DNA of 64,000 nucleotides. Origin: Leguminivora glycinivorella. Lineage: Eukaryota; Arthropoda; Insecta; Lepidoptera; Tortricidae. The translations under genes were made by a program, and so were the position numbers. Where the stretch lies: NCBI RefSeq assembly GCF_023078275.1, contig NC_062982.1, positions 5,034,501-5,098,500 of the forward strand, in the 5' to 3' direction. The first letter of the stretch is position 1, and every line of letters begins with the position of its first letter. The notes beneath the pieces are model-generated. The model was not told where the DNA came from and did not search any database. It saw only the letters and a program-made list of their open reading frames with translations. Positions 55,028-64,000 of this stretch are shown here, one piece after another.

Positions 55028-57268
55028 TTATTCTAAAGGTAAGGGACAGACCTTCACAACAGGTCGTTTGAACAACGTGTTCCCGCTTTTCAATGTTACG
55101 ACGCGAATAACTTGATCGCTGCCCGGATGGACAGCATGAACGCGCGCGAGTTTCCACTGCAGCGGCGGCAGGTGGTCGTCGCATACCACAACAACAGTAC
55201 CTTCACGAACGGCGGGACCGCGGTCTTGCAGCCACTTTGTACTTTGTTGCAGTTGATGGAGATATTCACGACTCCATCGACGCCAGAAATGCTGGACAGC
55301 TTGCTGTATCCAGCGCCAACGTGTAAGACGATTAGGGTTCTCGTCTATCAGAGAAACGTCCGGTAGGGCCGTTAAGGGCTCACCGATTAAGAAATGGGCC
55401 GGCGTAAGAGGTAAAGGATCCGCGGAGTCCGAACTTAGAACGCAGAGCGGACGACTGTTTAATACAGCTTCGATTTGACACGTCAAAGTGTGCATACAAT
55501 CATATGTTTGCGTTTGTGTACTCAATATTAGTCGATTTAATGCAAAATTGTACTCTGGTACGGTGACGTACTTTGGGAATGTTTGTTTATGTTTCCTGCA
55601 TTTATTGTAGAAACGAAATATGACTGCCGTGACGCGAACTAATTTACCTAGCGACGAAAATCGCGTTATAAGAGTGTCGTCGTCCGGGGAAGGAGGCAAT
55701 GTGGACACACATGCATAACTAAGACTTGCCGAGTCATGTGTATTGCGTTTTTCCTCGTTCGTGTTTACCACCGGTTTTGGTATAGGCCAGGAGTCGCGAC
55801 TTTGTTGGAGCCATGTAGGACCATGGAACCACAAGTCATTTTGTACGAGCGCGGCGGGGAGCAGACCGCGAGACGCCGGGTCAGCGCTGTTATCAGCTGA
55901 CGGGACGTGACGCCAACAGCGCGCCGGGACACGGGACAAAATCTCACTAGTGCGGTTCGAGACAAACGTTTTCCATTCGTGCGGGGGTGACTGAAGCCAC
56001 GCGAGCACGACGGAACTGTCAGACCATGCGTACACTTGATCGGGGTGAATATGACCACCGTAAAGATGCATAACTCTTTCAATTAATTTTGATAGGATTA
56101 CACAACCCATCAATTCCATTCTAGGTATAGTAAGGCATACCCGAAGAGGTGCAACGCGACTTTTAGCCATGACTAAGTAGGTTTGAACTCGCCCGGTGTT
56201 GTCCGTCAGACGTATATAAACACATGCTGCGTATGCAATTTTGCTTGCGTCGGCAAATCCGTGAATTTCGATTGAATCGAAGTCGTCAGTATTGAAAATA
56301 TGACGAGGAAAAGAAATTTGCGATAGGAGCGGTAGCTCGTTAATAAAACTCGTCCATGAGTTAATAATATCGATAGGGGGTTCTGAGTCCCAGGAAATTT
56401 TGGCTAACCATAGCAATTGAATTAAATGTTTGGCAAACAATGTCACCGGAGATAATAACCCGAGGGGGTCGTAAATTTTTGCAATTTCGGAAAGAATCGC
56501 CCGCTTTGTACAGGCCTGCGAAGAACTTTGAACTTTGAAACTAAATGCGTCAGATCTTGGATTCCATTGAAGTCCAAGGACCTTGACCCCTTTGTCATTT
56601 TCCATTTCGGCAAAATGAACATTTTCGCGCCGCTCACCATGAAACTCTGTCGGTCGCGTGGCAGCGAGAATGGCTGGCGAGTTACTTTGCCACTTTCGCA
56701 ATTCGAACCCGGCCGTGGCACAAATACCTATCAGCTCCTGCTGCAGATTGAGGGCTTCGGCTAAGGTATCTGCGCCGGTCACCACATCGTCGACGAACAC
56801 GTCATTTAGGAGGACTGGCGAGGCGAGCGGGAAACGCTCGGCTTCGTCATGCGCGAGCTGTTTAATTGTGCGCAAGGCGAGATAAGGGGAACTACTGATA
56901 CCAAAAGTAACGGTACGCAGCCTATAATCGCGCAGAGGTTCCTCTGGCGACTTGCGCCACAGGATGCGCTGAAAGTCCCTATCACTCTCACGTACAAGAA
57001 TATTCCGATACATTTGTTTAATATCAGAACAAAATGCAACTTTATGTACTCGAAATTTTAGAAGTACATCTACTATGTCTAAGTGTAACTTAGGCCCTTT
57101 TAGCAACGCATCATTGAGCGCGTAGCCACTCGTTGTGCGACAACCAGCATCATAGACAACACGAGTTCGGGTAGTGTCGGAAATCTTCGACACCGAGTGG
57201 TGCGGGATGTAATAACTCGCGCCAGCGGGGGTTATCGTCCGCGAGCTCCATGTGGTTAAGATCCACAT
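55028..57268 (-). pseudogene. BEL Pol, C-terminal part: reverse transcriptase, RNase H, C-terminal domain; integrase missing
   Basis: This 746-codon frame holds most of the reverse transcriptase (YYIPHHSVSK at 19-28, SDIKQMY at 81-87, catalytic FVDD at 158-161). It also holds a Pao-type RNase H (GFADAS at 337-342, RMELMG at 383-388, WSDSS at 415-419, ADNSADPASRG near 458-468). The N-terminal integrase lead-in (EYNFALNRLI at 572-581) jumps within about ten residues to QIEAVLNSRPL and PAHFLIGEPL, which normally follow the integrase core and belong to the DUF5641-type C-terminus. The zinc finger and the DDE core, usually some 300-plus residues, are gone and the frame is preserved. The Met at its start is not the real start: the polyprotein continues upstream in other frames. 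Confidence 0.85.
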
Positions 57269-57491
57269 ACTCCTGGAGGCACGCGTGATACTCCGCCTTC
57301 AGCTGGGGGTTTCGTTCTAGACGGTATTCCAGTTTGTGGAAACGTGCTAGAGCAATTTGCCGAGACTCGCCGAGGGGCGGTGCATCGGGCTTGAATGGCA
57401 GAGCAACTATGTATCGCCCTGTCTCATCGCGCGTATGCGTCTTTTGGAAAAAGGATTCGCATAGCTTTTCTTCGGGAGTGTAACTCCGCAT
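57150..57491 (-). pseudogene. BEL Pol segment in a shifted frame (start of reverse transcriptase)
   Basis: The frame reads SYTPEEKLCESFF, TRDETGRYIVALPF and LARFHKLEYRLERNPQLKAEY, the conserved connector before the BEL reverse transcriptase. Homology in this frame extends upstream of the Met to about 57598. It links the Gag-protease frame (ending meaningfully near 57600) with the RT frame (from about 57229), which are in register with each other. Two compensating single-base-type shifts therefore bracket it. Confidence 0.8.
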
Positions 57492-59533
57492 CTCTGGAAC
57501 TGACTCCAGCTCCCAAAACTTCTCGAGATTGTCGTTGTCGAACGACGTAAAACAAGTATGGCGTGGAGTCGAAATATTAGAAGTAAAGTTGACTTTACCC
57601 CTAGTAAATAACCAAATACACTATTGATTGCGGTGGGTGTGCCAGGTTTACCCCTGACTATACCCTCGCGAATGACATCCATGAAAATGTCCTCGCCGAG
57701 TATCATGTCAACCGGCTGAGGTTTATGAAATTCAGGGTCGGCTAGAGCGAGCCCTTGCAAATGAGGCCATTCCCCGTACGGTGCTAGTGGTACACTAGGC
57801 ATTTGACGGGTTAATTTTGACAAAATAGTAGCCTCCAAAGGAATACTTGGACTTTGTTTGCCCTTGGGCGAAATTGAGCACACGAAGGTACCCCTAGGGT
57901 TGAGCGGTAAATCACCGACACCTACCAACGGCTCGCTGACATTTCGTCGCGGTAAATTTAATCGTTGCATACACGATTCAGTAATAAGAGCTGCTTGTGA
58001 GCCCCCGTCTAACATACAACGAATTGTAGCAATTTTATTACCTTCGTAATAAAGGTCAACCAACGCAGTTGACAGTAACACCGTATGAGGCTCAATACCT
58101 AAACCTAGATTATTTTGATTCACGCCGTGAACAGCTGATGGGCTCGGGACAGCGCCCGCGCCGGGCTGCGACTGCTCCGTTAGAGCGAGCGAGACGGCAA
58201 CTAGTTCCGCGGCTTCATTGTTCGCCGGGAAGGGTCGCGTACGCGTAAGGTCCGAATCTAAATGAATTAAGGTGTGGTGCTTCTTATTGCACTTACGACA
58301 CTTAAAACTTGATTTACAATTACGTAAGTCATGTCCGGAACATAAACAATTATAACAAATGTTATTTGTTTGAACAAATGTGAATCTATCTTTAGTAGAC
58401 AAATTTAAAAATTCTAAACATTTGTGAAGTGAATGGAAGCCTTTGCACTTCACGCAAGATCGAACCTTATTCGTATCGACATACGGTCGAGTTTGGTCTG
58501 GCGAAGTATTCGTGATAAAAACCCTTTTAGGTGTAATTTGATTTGAATTTAAATTATTTTTATTTGTTGTACTTAAGGAATTATTTTTTGTGGACTGTAT
58601 ATAGGAAACTGTAATCATCTGTTCCGCCGTAAGTTCGCGCTCTAAGAATGTTATTAAGGTTTGGACTTTAGGTATTTCACTTGGGTTGGTTAAAGAACGT
58701 TCATATTCTTTTCGCGTATTAACGGGAATTTTACGTAATAATAAATTTAACAGAACGAAGTCCCATTCTTTAACCGGAAACTCCAAAACTTCAAGTGCTT
58801 TAATATTTTCGTGGTAAACATTAAGCAAATTTCGCATAGCAACAACTGATGAGCGCGCGGAACAAGAATCGATATCGAATAATTTATCTAGATGTTGTGA
58901 CGCAATAATGCGTTTGTTGTCATAACGGGATTTTAGAACATCGATCGCAATTGAATAATTACTTTCCGTTATGGGAATTGATTTAATTAAATTAAATGGT
59001 TCGTTTTTAACCGAAAGTAGTAAATACCTAAACTTTTCCGCGTCAGTGTAGGCATTGTTGTTGTGGACCAACGATTGAAATAAGTCGAAAAAGGCGGGCC
59101 AGCCCGTAGGTTCACCGTGAAATTCAGGAAGCGACAATTTAGGCAAGTTTCGACGGTCGTTCATAAACGTGTCGTGTTGGCTAGGCACAGGAATGCGGCT
59201 CGCTCGCCGCTTTTCTACATCTACCTCCTTTAGGTTATTTAAATGCGTAACTATCGCGTAATATAAATCGTTGAAATCATTTCGAATCTTAATGTTGGCT
59301 TCTTTGTTGAAGCTATTAGACTTAATTAATGCCTTTTCGATCTTAGTTTGAATTTTGGTAAACTTTCGCTGGTGCGCTGTTAAATCGGAAGTTCTTGAAC
59401 GAAATTGTTCTATATTCGTTGCTGCGAACTGTAATGTTCGTTTTAATTCGTCGAGAATTAGATCTCGCTCGAATAAATCTTGTGTCATACACGATGTGTC
59501 GGTTTCGACACCGTCTGTAGGATTCGGTACCAT
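57407..59533 (-). CDS. BEL Gag and protease
   Basis: The 708-codon frame begins with a Met at 59533, about 150 bp inside the 5' LTR. Residues about 10-260 are a Gag of the DUF1759 type (LPKLSLPEFHGEPTGWPAFF, YLLLSVKNEP). Three zinc-knuckle-like motifs follow at about 340-410 (CVKCKGFHSLHKC, CYNCLCSGHDLRNC and CRKCNKKHHTLIH). A DUF1758-type retropepsin has LDGGSQAALI, where the usual D-S/T-G triad reads D-G-G, and a later LGEDIFMDV. From codon about 645 the translation is out of frame with the expected BEL sequence, so the last ~60 codons are not genuine. The products would form particles and process the polyprotein. Confidence 0.8.
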   Translation of the reverse strand: MVPNPTDGVETDTSCMTQDLFERDLILDELKRTLQFAATNIEQFRSRTSDLTAHQRKFTKIQTKIEKALIKSNSFNKEANIKIRNDFNDLYYAIVTHLNNLKEVDVEKRRASRIPVPSQHDTFMNDRRNLPKLSLPEFHGEPTGWPAFFDLFQSLVHNNNAYTDAEKFRYLLLSVKNEPFNLIKSIPITESNYSIAIDVLKSRYDNKRIIASQHLDKLFDIDSCSARSSVVAMRNLLNVYHENIKALEVLEFPVKEWDFVLLNLLLRKIPVNTRKEYERSLTNPSEIPKVQTLITFLERELTAEQMITVSYIQSTKNNSLSTTNKNNLNSNQITPKRVFITNTSPDQTRPYVDTNKVRSCVKCKGFHSLHKCLEFLNLSTKDRFTFVQTNNICYNCLCSGHDLRNCKSSFKCRKCNKKHHTLIHLDSDLTRTRPFPANNEAAELVAVSLALTEQSQPGAGAVPSPSAVHGVNQNNLGLGIEPHTVLLSTALVDLYYEGNKIATIRCMLDGGSQAALITESCMQRLNLPRRNVSEPLVGVGDLPLNPRGTFVCSISPKGKQSPSIPLEATILSKLTRQMPSVPLAPYGEWPHLQGLALADPEFHKPQPVDMILGEDIFMDVIREGIVRGKPGTPTAINSVFGYLLGVKSTLLLIFRLHAILVLRRSTTTISRSFGSWSQFQRCGVTLPKKSYANPFSKRRIRAMRQGDT

Positions 59534-59682
59534 TTTGCCGTGAGCAAAGATGGCGGAAATTACAATGAAAAATTGAACTACAAACGTATGTAATTGGAAT
59601 GATGGGTACGTAATACCGCAAAATACACGGGCAACACAACGTGAGAAAGAAAAATCCGGATCGAACGGATCAAAAAACTATA

Positions 59683-60103
59683 TGTAGCGGCGTTTAATTG
59701 GTGAGGCTACTTACATTTGTCCAGAGGCGCTTGTGGGGCCACGTGGAAACACTTTGGGAAAATCCTCACACTAAAACGATTGTCACATATAAACGGAAGC
59801 TTAGGTCACTGGGTTTTGATATCACTTGAATGTCAATTTTCACGTTTATGTCGCGCCGGTGCACCGATAACTATTTTTAATTCGTAATAACGGGAGCGCA
59901 GATCATGGCGCTCGCACGGTCGAAGAGAGAGTTTTTTTTTATATATCCGCCAGGTGGCGTGGTGGGGCACCGGAAAGTCGCTTTGGGACTTCTGTAATTG
60001 CCAGCTCCAAAAAACTGTGCTACATATACATGGAAACAAGTATTCTTTCAAAACTAAAAATTAATATAATTAAAACTAAAAATCTCTGTTCCTCGACGGA
60101 ACA
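59683..60103 (-). repeat. 5' LTR of the BEL element (421 bp)
   Basis: It has the same ends as the 3' LTR. Near its U3 start the sequence between CTTTCAAAA and TTAAAACTAAAAATC (plus strand) differs: roughly 57 bp of the 3' LTR are replaced by about 14 bp that duplicate adjacent sequence. Confidence 0.85.
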
Positions 60104-60577
60104 GTTTTTTTTTTTTAGAAAACCACATTTATTCATCAAAAGAAATAATTAAAAAAAATACATACGTTCAGATTTCAGAATTTCAGTTACTCAAACATCT
60201 ACAACTTTGTAATGCAACCTCAATATCTTAGAGACTTTAGTCTTAGTCTGCCATTTTTGAGCATTTCTTTTTTTTTGCCATTTTTTTTTATTTTGATTGT
60301 TTTAGGCAATTTTAGGTCAATTGTACTCAGAATCACGAGTACTTTCAATCTCACTGGGAGACAAAAAGTGTCCCAGAATTTCCATACATTTTTGTTACTT
60401 TCCTCTTTTGTTACTCCATACAACATGTACGGAAAATGGTAACAAAATAAGAAAAAATCGTATGGGACAATTTTTTTAACTACTAGTATTGAAAAAGCTA
60501 GTAATTCTGAGTAGAAATAGCATTTTTTTTTAATATAACATTTCATAAAAGTGGCATAAAAAAAGAAATGCTCTTTT
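60104..60577. other. A+T-rich stretch, nothing recognised
   Basis: It starts with the GTTTT duplication and a long T run. No gene supported. Confidence 0.4.
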
Positions 60578-60812
60578 GACTCCCGACGCAAAAACGACGG
60601 GTGTTATAAGTTTGACGTGTCTGTCTGTCTGTCTGTCGTCTGTCTGTCTTTGTGTGTGTCTGTATGTGGCATCGTAGCTCCCGAACGGATGAACCGATTT
60701 AGATTTAGTTTTTTTTTGTCTGAAAGCTGAGTTAGTCGGGAGTGTTCTTAGCCATGTTTCATGAAAATCGGTCTACTATGTCGCGGTCGGGGGATTTTTC
60801 AAAATTTTAATT
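60578..60812 (+). repeat. Interspersed repeat family 1, copy
   Basis: The CTCCCGACGCAAAAACGACG start, TCTG microsatellite, CCCGAACGGATGAACCG core and CATGAAAATCGGTC block are all present. Confidence 0.8.
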
Positions 60813-61486
60813 TTTCTCCACAAAATCTAGTCTGCCGATTTTTGTGGGAGGACGCATGTAAATTATAAAATTTATACTACTTTAAGATTTTTCAACTATA
60901 GTTCCAGTATTATCTACGTTAATAAGTCGCTTATAGTAATTAGTAGTCCTATGATTGCAAGTTGGATGGACTGGACAATGGTCTATGCGGGGAAACTATC
61001 GGACACCTGCATGACAACTCTTGATATAGATACTATATTTGACGAAGCCTGTGCTGTGGATTTATTTTGTACTTATTTTTTATTTTATTTGCTTATTTAT
61101 TGAATAAAAACTTAAAAGTTATTACACATTTCTAACACGATATCAAGATAGTGTATACGTATATTAGGAATGCTGGTTTCAACATCTATATGTTTGTGAA
61201 TGTACGTGGGTTAAAAGTAAAGTCAAGAAGGCGTCTCTTATGTTACAAAGCTATTTATTATGTTCTTCTCTAGATTGCAGATTGCATGGAGGAATGGAAG
61301 ATATTGCCAGCTAGATTAAGTGCCGTGAAATGTTATAAATTGACTTTCGCAGGGAAACTAGAAAAAAGTATAAATAAACAGGTTTTAAGCGACGTCTGTA
61401 GCTGGCGGCAGTTTAAACCTAAGAAGACAGGGATAGGTGGTAATCTGAATTTATATTTTGAAACACTGAGAAGTGATAACTAATAG
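60813..61486. other. Stretch without recognised gene
   Basis: The frame at 61286-61483 is short and shows no motifs I recognise; I do not support it as a gene. Confidence 0.4.
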
Positions 61487-61815
61487 TAGCGCTGGTAGCC
61501 TAGCAGTAAGGACGTGCGACTTTCGTTCTAGAGGTCGCGGGTTCGAACCCTGGCTCGCACCAATGAGTTTTTCGGAATTTATGTGTGAAATGTCATTTGA
61601 TATTTGCCAGTCGCTTTTCGGTGAAGGAAAACATCGTGAGGAAACCGGACTAATTCCAATAAGGTCTAGTTTACCCTTCGGGTTGGAAGGTCAGATGGCA
61701 GTCGCTTTCGTGACAACTAGTGCCTACGTCAAATCTTGGGATTAGTTGTCAAAGCGGACCCCAGGCTCCCATGAGCCGTGGCAAATGCCGGGATAACGCA
61801 AGGAGGAGGAGGACT
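61487..61815 (+). mobile_element. tRNA-derived SINE, family A, full copy
   Basis: The head GCGCTGGTAGCCTAGCAGTA with an A-box-like motif and B box GGTTCGAACCC is followed by the family A body and ends AACGCAAGGAGGAGGAGGAC. It matches the minus-strand copy at 3645-3967. Confidence 0.85.
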
Positions 61816-61901
61816 AAGAAGCGATAATACTCGTGATACGGTATCCAGAACGATGATTATTATGTGTCAAATGTGACAAGGACTTTTAGCGAGAAGAGAT
61901 A

Positions 61902-62066
61902 TCCATACTAATATTATAAATGGGAAAGTGTGTGTGTCCGTCTTTCACGGCAAAATGGAGCAACGAAATGATGTGACTTTTTAAGTGGAGATAGTTGAAG
62001 GGATGGAGAGTGACATAGGCTATTTTTTGTCTCATTCTAACGAGATAAGCAGCGGGCAAAAGTTAG
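61902..62066 (+). mobile_element. Non-autonomous Helitron-like element
   Basis: It runs from TCCATACTAATATTATAAAT to GCGGGCAAAAGTTAG, flanked by A and T. The 3' CTAG has become TTAG and the TCTGTTTGTT tract is shortened. Confidence 0.7.
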
Positions 62067-62269
62067 TATTTACCTAATATTGTAGACCTGTATTTAAAGG
62101 GAACTTAGGTAATCGCTTATTACAAAGTTTTTAACAAACCTCCGACGTTTCTATGACGGCGTTGTCCTCGAGGTCTCGGAGCTGATAGTAGCGTTTAAAA
62201 TATTAAATATGTTTAAAAATCTTAAGAGTTTAAGTCAGTGAGAAGAGACATATTCTTGATTGACGTCAA

Positions 62270-62560
62270 TGGGCATTTTCAGAATTTGGGACCCCCCAAT
62301 TAGCGTAAGTTGTTAACAATAATTAACTCGCTGTCAGTTATGTGACGACAAATTAGGTAAGCATAAAATCTGTCTAAAAATTAACTTTTTTCACATTCTG
62401 CAGAATGTAGATAATCGCTTAAAGTTTATGTAGTTAACACAAATACAATATTTTTATAGAAGTTTCATGGTTAATTATCGCCACAAAACTGACAGTGAGT
62501 TAATTTTCTTTATCAACTTACGCTAAGTAGGTGGGGGGTCCCAAATTCTGAAACTGCCCA
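62270..62560. mobile_element. MITE with long inverted ends (TGGGCATTTTCAG)
   Basis: TGGGCATTTTCAGAATTTGG at the left and its near-complement at the right pair, with one mismatch in the first 29 bases. More pairing follows inward (AGCGTAAGTTG, TTAACTC.CTGTCAGTT). 291 bp, non-coding. Confidence 0.8.
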
Positions 62561-62864
62561 TCTACTATATGTATATGTATGCAGGTACTACTTATAATCA
62601 CTATGCTACGTATTGAAGAGCTTCCACACATTTCATCCGACGCTCCGACCATTACATTTGCTAATTTAAATAATAAATGCGCTCATTTAAGCCGTGATTG
62701 CAAAATATGGCCGCCAAGGGTTAATTGCTGGCCCGGGGGCTAGCACGGTTTATATATTGTATCTTGATATGACAGGAGTCTTATCATATCAATAACTATT
62801 AAAAAAAAGTTATTTGAGCGAGATTCATATTCAAACTGACTAATCTTTCTCAATATTTTTTTTA

Positions 62865-63005
62865 AATTGGACGTAGTTACGCAATAACGTTCCAATCCAC
62901 ATGAAATTGTCATTAAGTTTTAGACCTTGTATGAAAAACAAAAGTCTTTCATTTCAATGACAATTTCAGATAGATTGGAACGTTATTGCGTAACTACGTC
63001 CAATT
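62865..63005. mobile_element. Foldback MITE with 33-bp perfect inverted ends
   Basis: The left arm AATTGGACGTAGTTACGCAA continuing to CCAATC is matched perfectly by the right arm 62973-63005. A second inverted pair (GAAATTGTCATT / AATGACAATTTC) lies inside. 141 bp. Confidence 0.85.
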
Positions 63006-63149
63006 ATAAATGGGCTTATTCTTGGCCACAGACTACCCAAAGGCAAAGACGTGGCCTACGATGGAGTGAGCTCGCCCAGAAGATGCCTGTTCACTCTTGA
63101 TTTCAGGTTGCCGGGAAATATAGCCGCCGGCAAGGGTATAAATGCGAGG

Positions 63150-63250
63150 GTTACAAATTCATTACACAGGACATTCTCACACAGATTGACCGAGTCCCAC
63201 GGTAAGCTCAAGATGGCTTCTGTTGCCTGTACTCAGACAATGATGATACC
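63150..63250 (-). mobile_element. SINE family B, body fragment
   Basis: ACACAGATTGACCGAGTCCC, ACGGTAAGCTCAAGATGGCT and TACTCAGACAATGATGATA match the tail-proximal body of family B; the head and tail are absent. Confidence 0.65.
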
Positions 63251-64000
63251 TACATATGTTGTGCATGAACTTCTTAAATTAGCTAGAAGCAGTGTCTGAT
63301 TTGAAAGTAAGGTTGAGTACCCACTTTTCTTCGGAACAATGGGAACGTACTTAATTATAGTTTCATTATTTTAGTGATACCTGTATTTCAGTAAAAAAAC
63401 GTAGTTTTGCCTAGCAATTAGTCACTATAATACAGTACCTAATAAAAACGGATAGACCGCTTTTTAAACCTTAGTAAATCATACTTATATTTTAAGAAAT
63501 GAACGAATGAAATGGCCGATAGAAAGAATGAGTTCAACATTGAACAACGGACGTCCGAGCGTCTTTAAACTAGTAAAATGAACTGAAGTTGAACTTCGTA
63601 GTTTGCGTACTAGTGATGTGACAAAAACGTTGAAATTACGGTAAAACAAAGTATAGTCATATTCTTAAATAACCCGTTAAACTACGCCATTTCTATGAAT
63701 TTATCGTGTCTTTGAAAAATAGGTAAGTATCAGCGCAATTTGAGCATTTTTTTAGAATTACAACATCGAATCCAAGGCACAGGTCACATTTAGCTAGCGG
63801 TATTTTTATATATTAGAATTGAATACCGTTCTTATTTTTAGTTTTTACAAATAAATTGGTGTTTCTGAGGATATACATTTAATCAAGTTAGGATTTTTTT
63901 AGATCAATTGACAATAATTGCATTTTCGATAAGACCGCCGGTTGTCTGTAGAAGTTATGTGCTTAATTTTGATGTCACAATATTTTAATATTTGTGAGCT
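63251..64000. other. Stretch without recognised gene
   Basis: A+T-rich DNA to the window end with no feature I can support. Confidence 0.4.

Larger units (their letters stand above)
54432..60103 (-). mobile_element. BEL/Pao LTR retrotransposon, integrase-deleted
   Basis: The element lies on the minus strand between LTRs at 59683-60103 (5') and 54432-54895 (3') and is flanked by a 5-bp duplication GTTTT (54427-54431 and 60104-60108). It encodes Gag with zinc knuckles, a retropepsin, reverse transcriptase and RNase H, but almost no integrase. Two frameshifts near 57600 and 57229 also break the polyprotein. It cannot be autonomous as written. Confidence 0.9.

Noticed and set aside
61487..61562. 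A functional tRNA gene (A and B boxes, CACCA-like end)
   Set aside because: The same head is attached to a common 250-bp body at other sites, and I could not fold a convincing cloverleaf; it is a SINE head.

Overview
This window looks like repeat-rich intergenic or intronic DNA from a moth or butterfly (Lepidoptera). The evidence is the set of interspersed repeats: Helitron-like elements of the TCCATAC...AAGCTAG type, tRNA-headed SINEs, many short foldback MITEs, a mag-type Ty3/gypsy element and a BEL/Pao element. I recognised no host protein-coding gene, no functional tRNA or rRNA gene and no CRISPR array. The recognisable protein-coding sequences belong to retrotransposons.

Layout. 1-22.7 kb is A+T-rich DNA with scattered MITEs, Helitron-like copies, LINE 3' fragments and one of the SINE families, with long stretches where I see nothing. 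At 22.74-23.13 kb there is a tandem array combining a tRNA-Lys-like 3' half with LTR-like sequence. 23.4-26.5 kb holds a 5'-truncated non-LTR retrotransposon whose reverse transcriptase frame is intact. 26.5-39.8 kb is again a mosaic of SINEs, MITEs, LINE tails and duplicated repeats. 39.82-44.18 kb is a complete, recently inserted mag-like gypsy element with identical LTRs and a single open Gag-Pol frame. 44.5-46.4 kb is a cluster of MITEs. 46.9-53.2 kb holds two arrays of the same 120-bp satellite in opposite orientation around a spacer of about 440 bp; one unit is split by a transposon insertion. 54.43-60.10 kb is a BEL/Pao element on the minus strand that has both LTRs but has lost its integrase. 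60.1-64 kb has more SINEs, MITEs and a Helitron-like copy.

The strongest observations are these. (1) The mirror-image 120-bp satellite carries recent higher-order duplications: 8 units with 1 difference in 960 bp in one arm, 6 units with about 8 differences in 720 bp in the other. (2) Two Helitron-like insertions can be paired with empty sites inside this same window, showing insertion between A and T with no target duplication. (3) The young gypsy element has a 15-bp deletion at the start of its 3' LTR that removes its natural stop context. (4) The BEL element has lost its integrase by an in-frame deletion. (5) The tRNA-Lys-like/LTR tandem array is unusual. Coordinates of repeat edges were read by eye and may be off by several bases.
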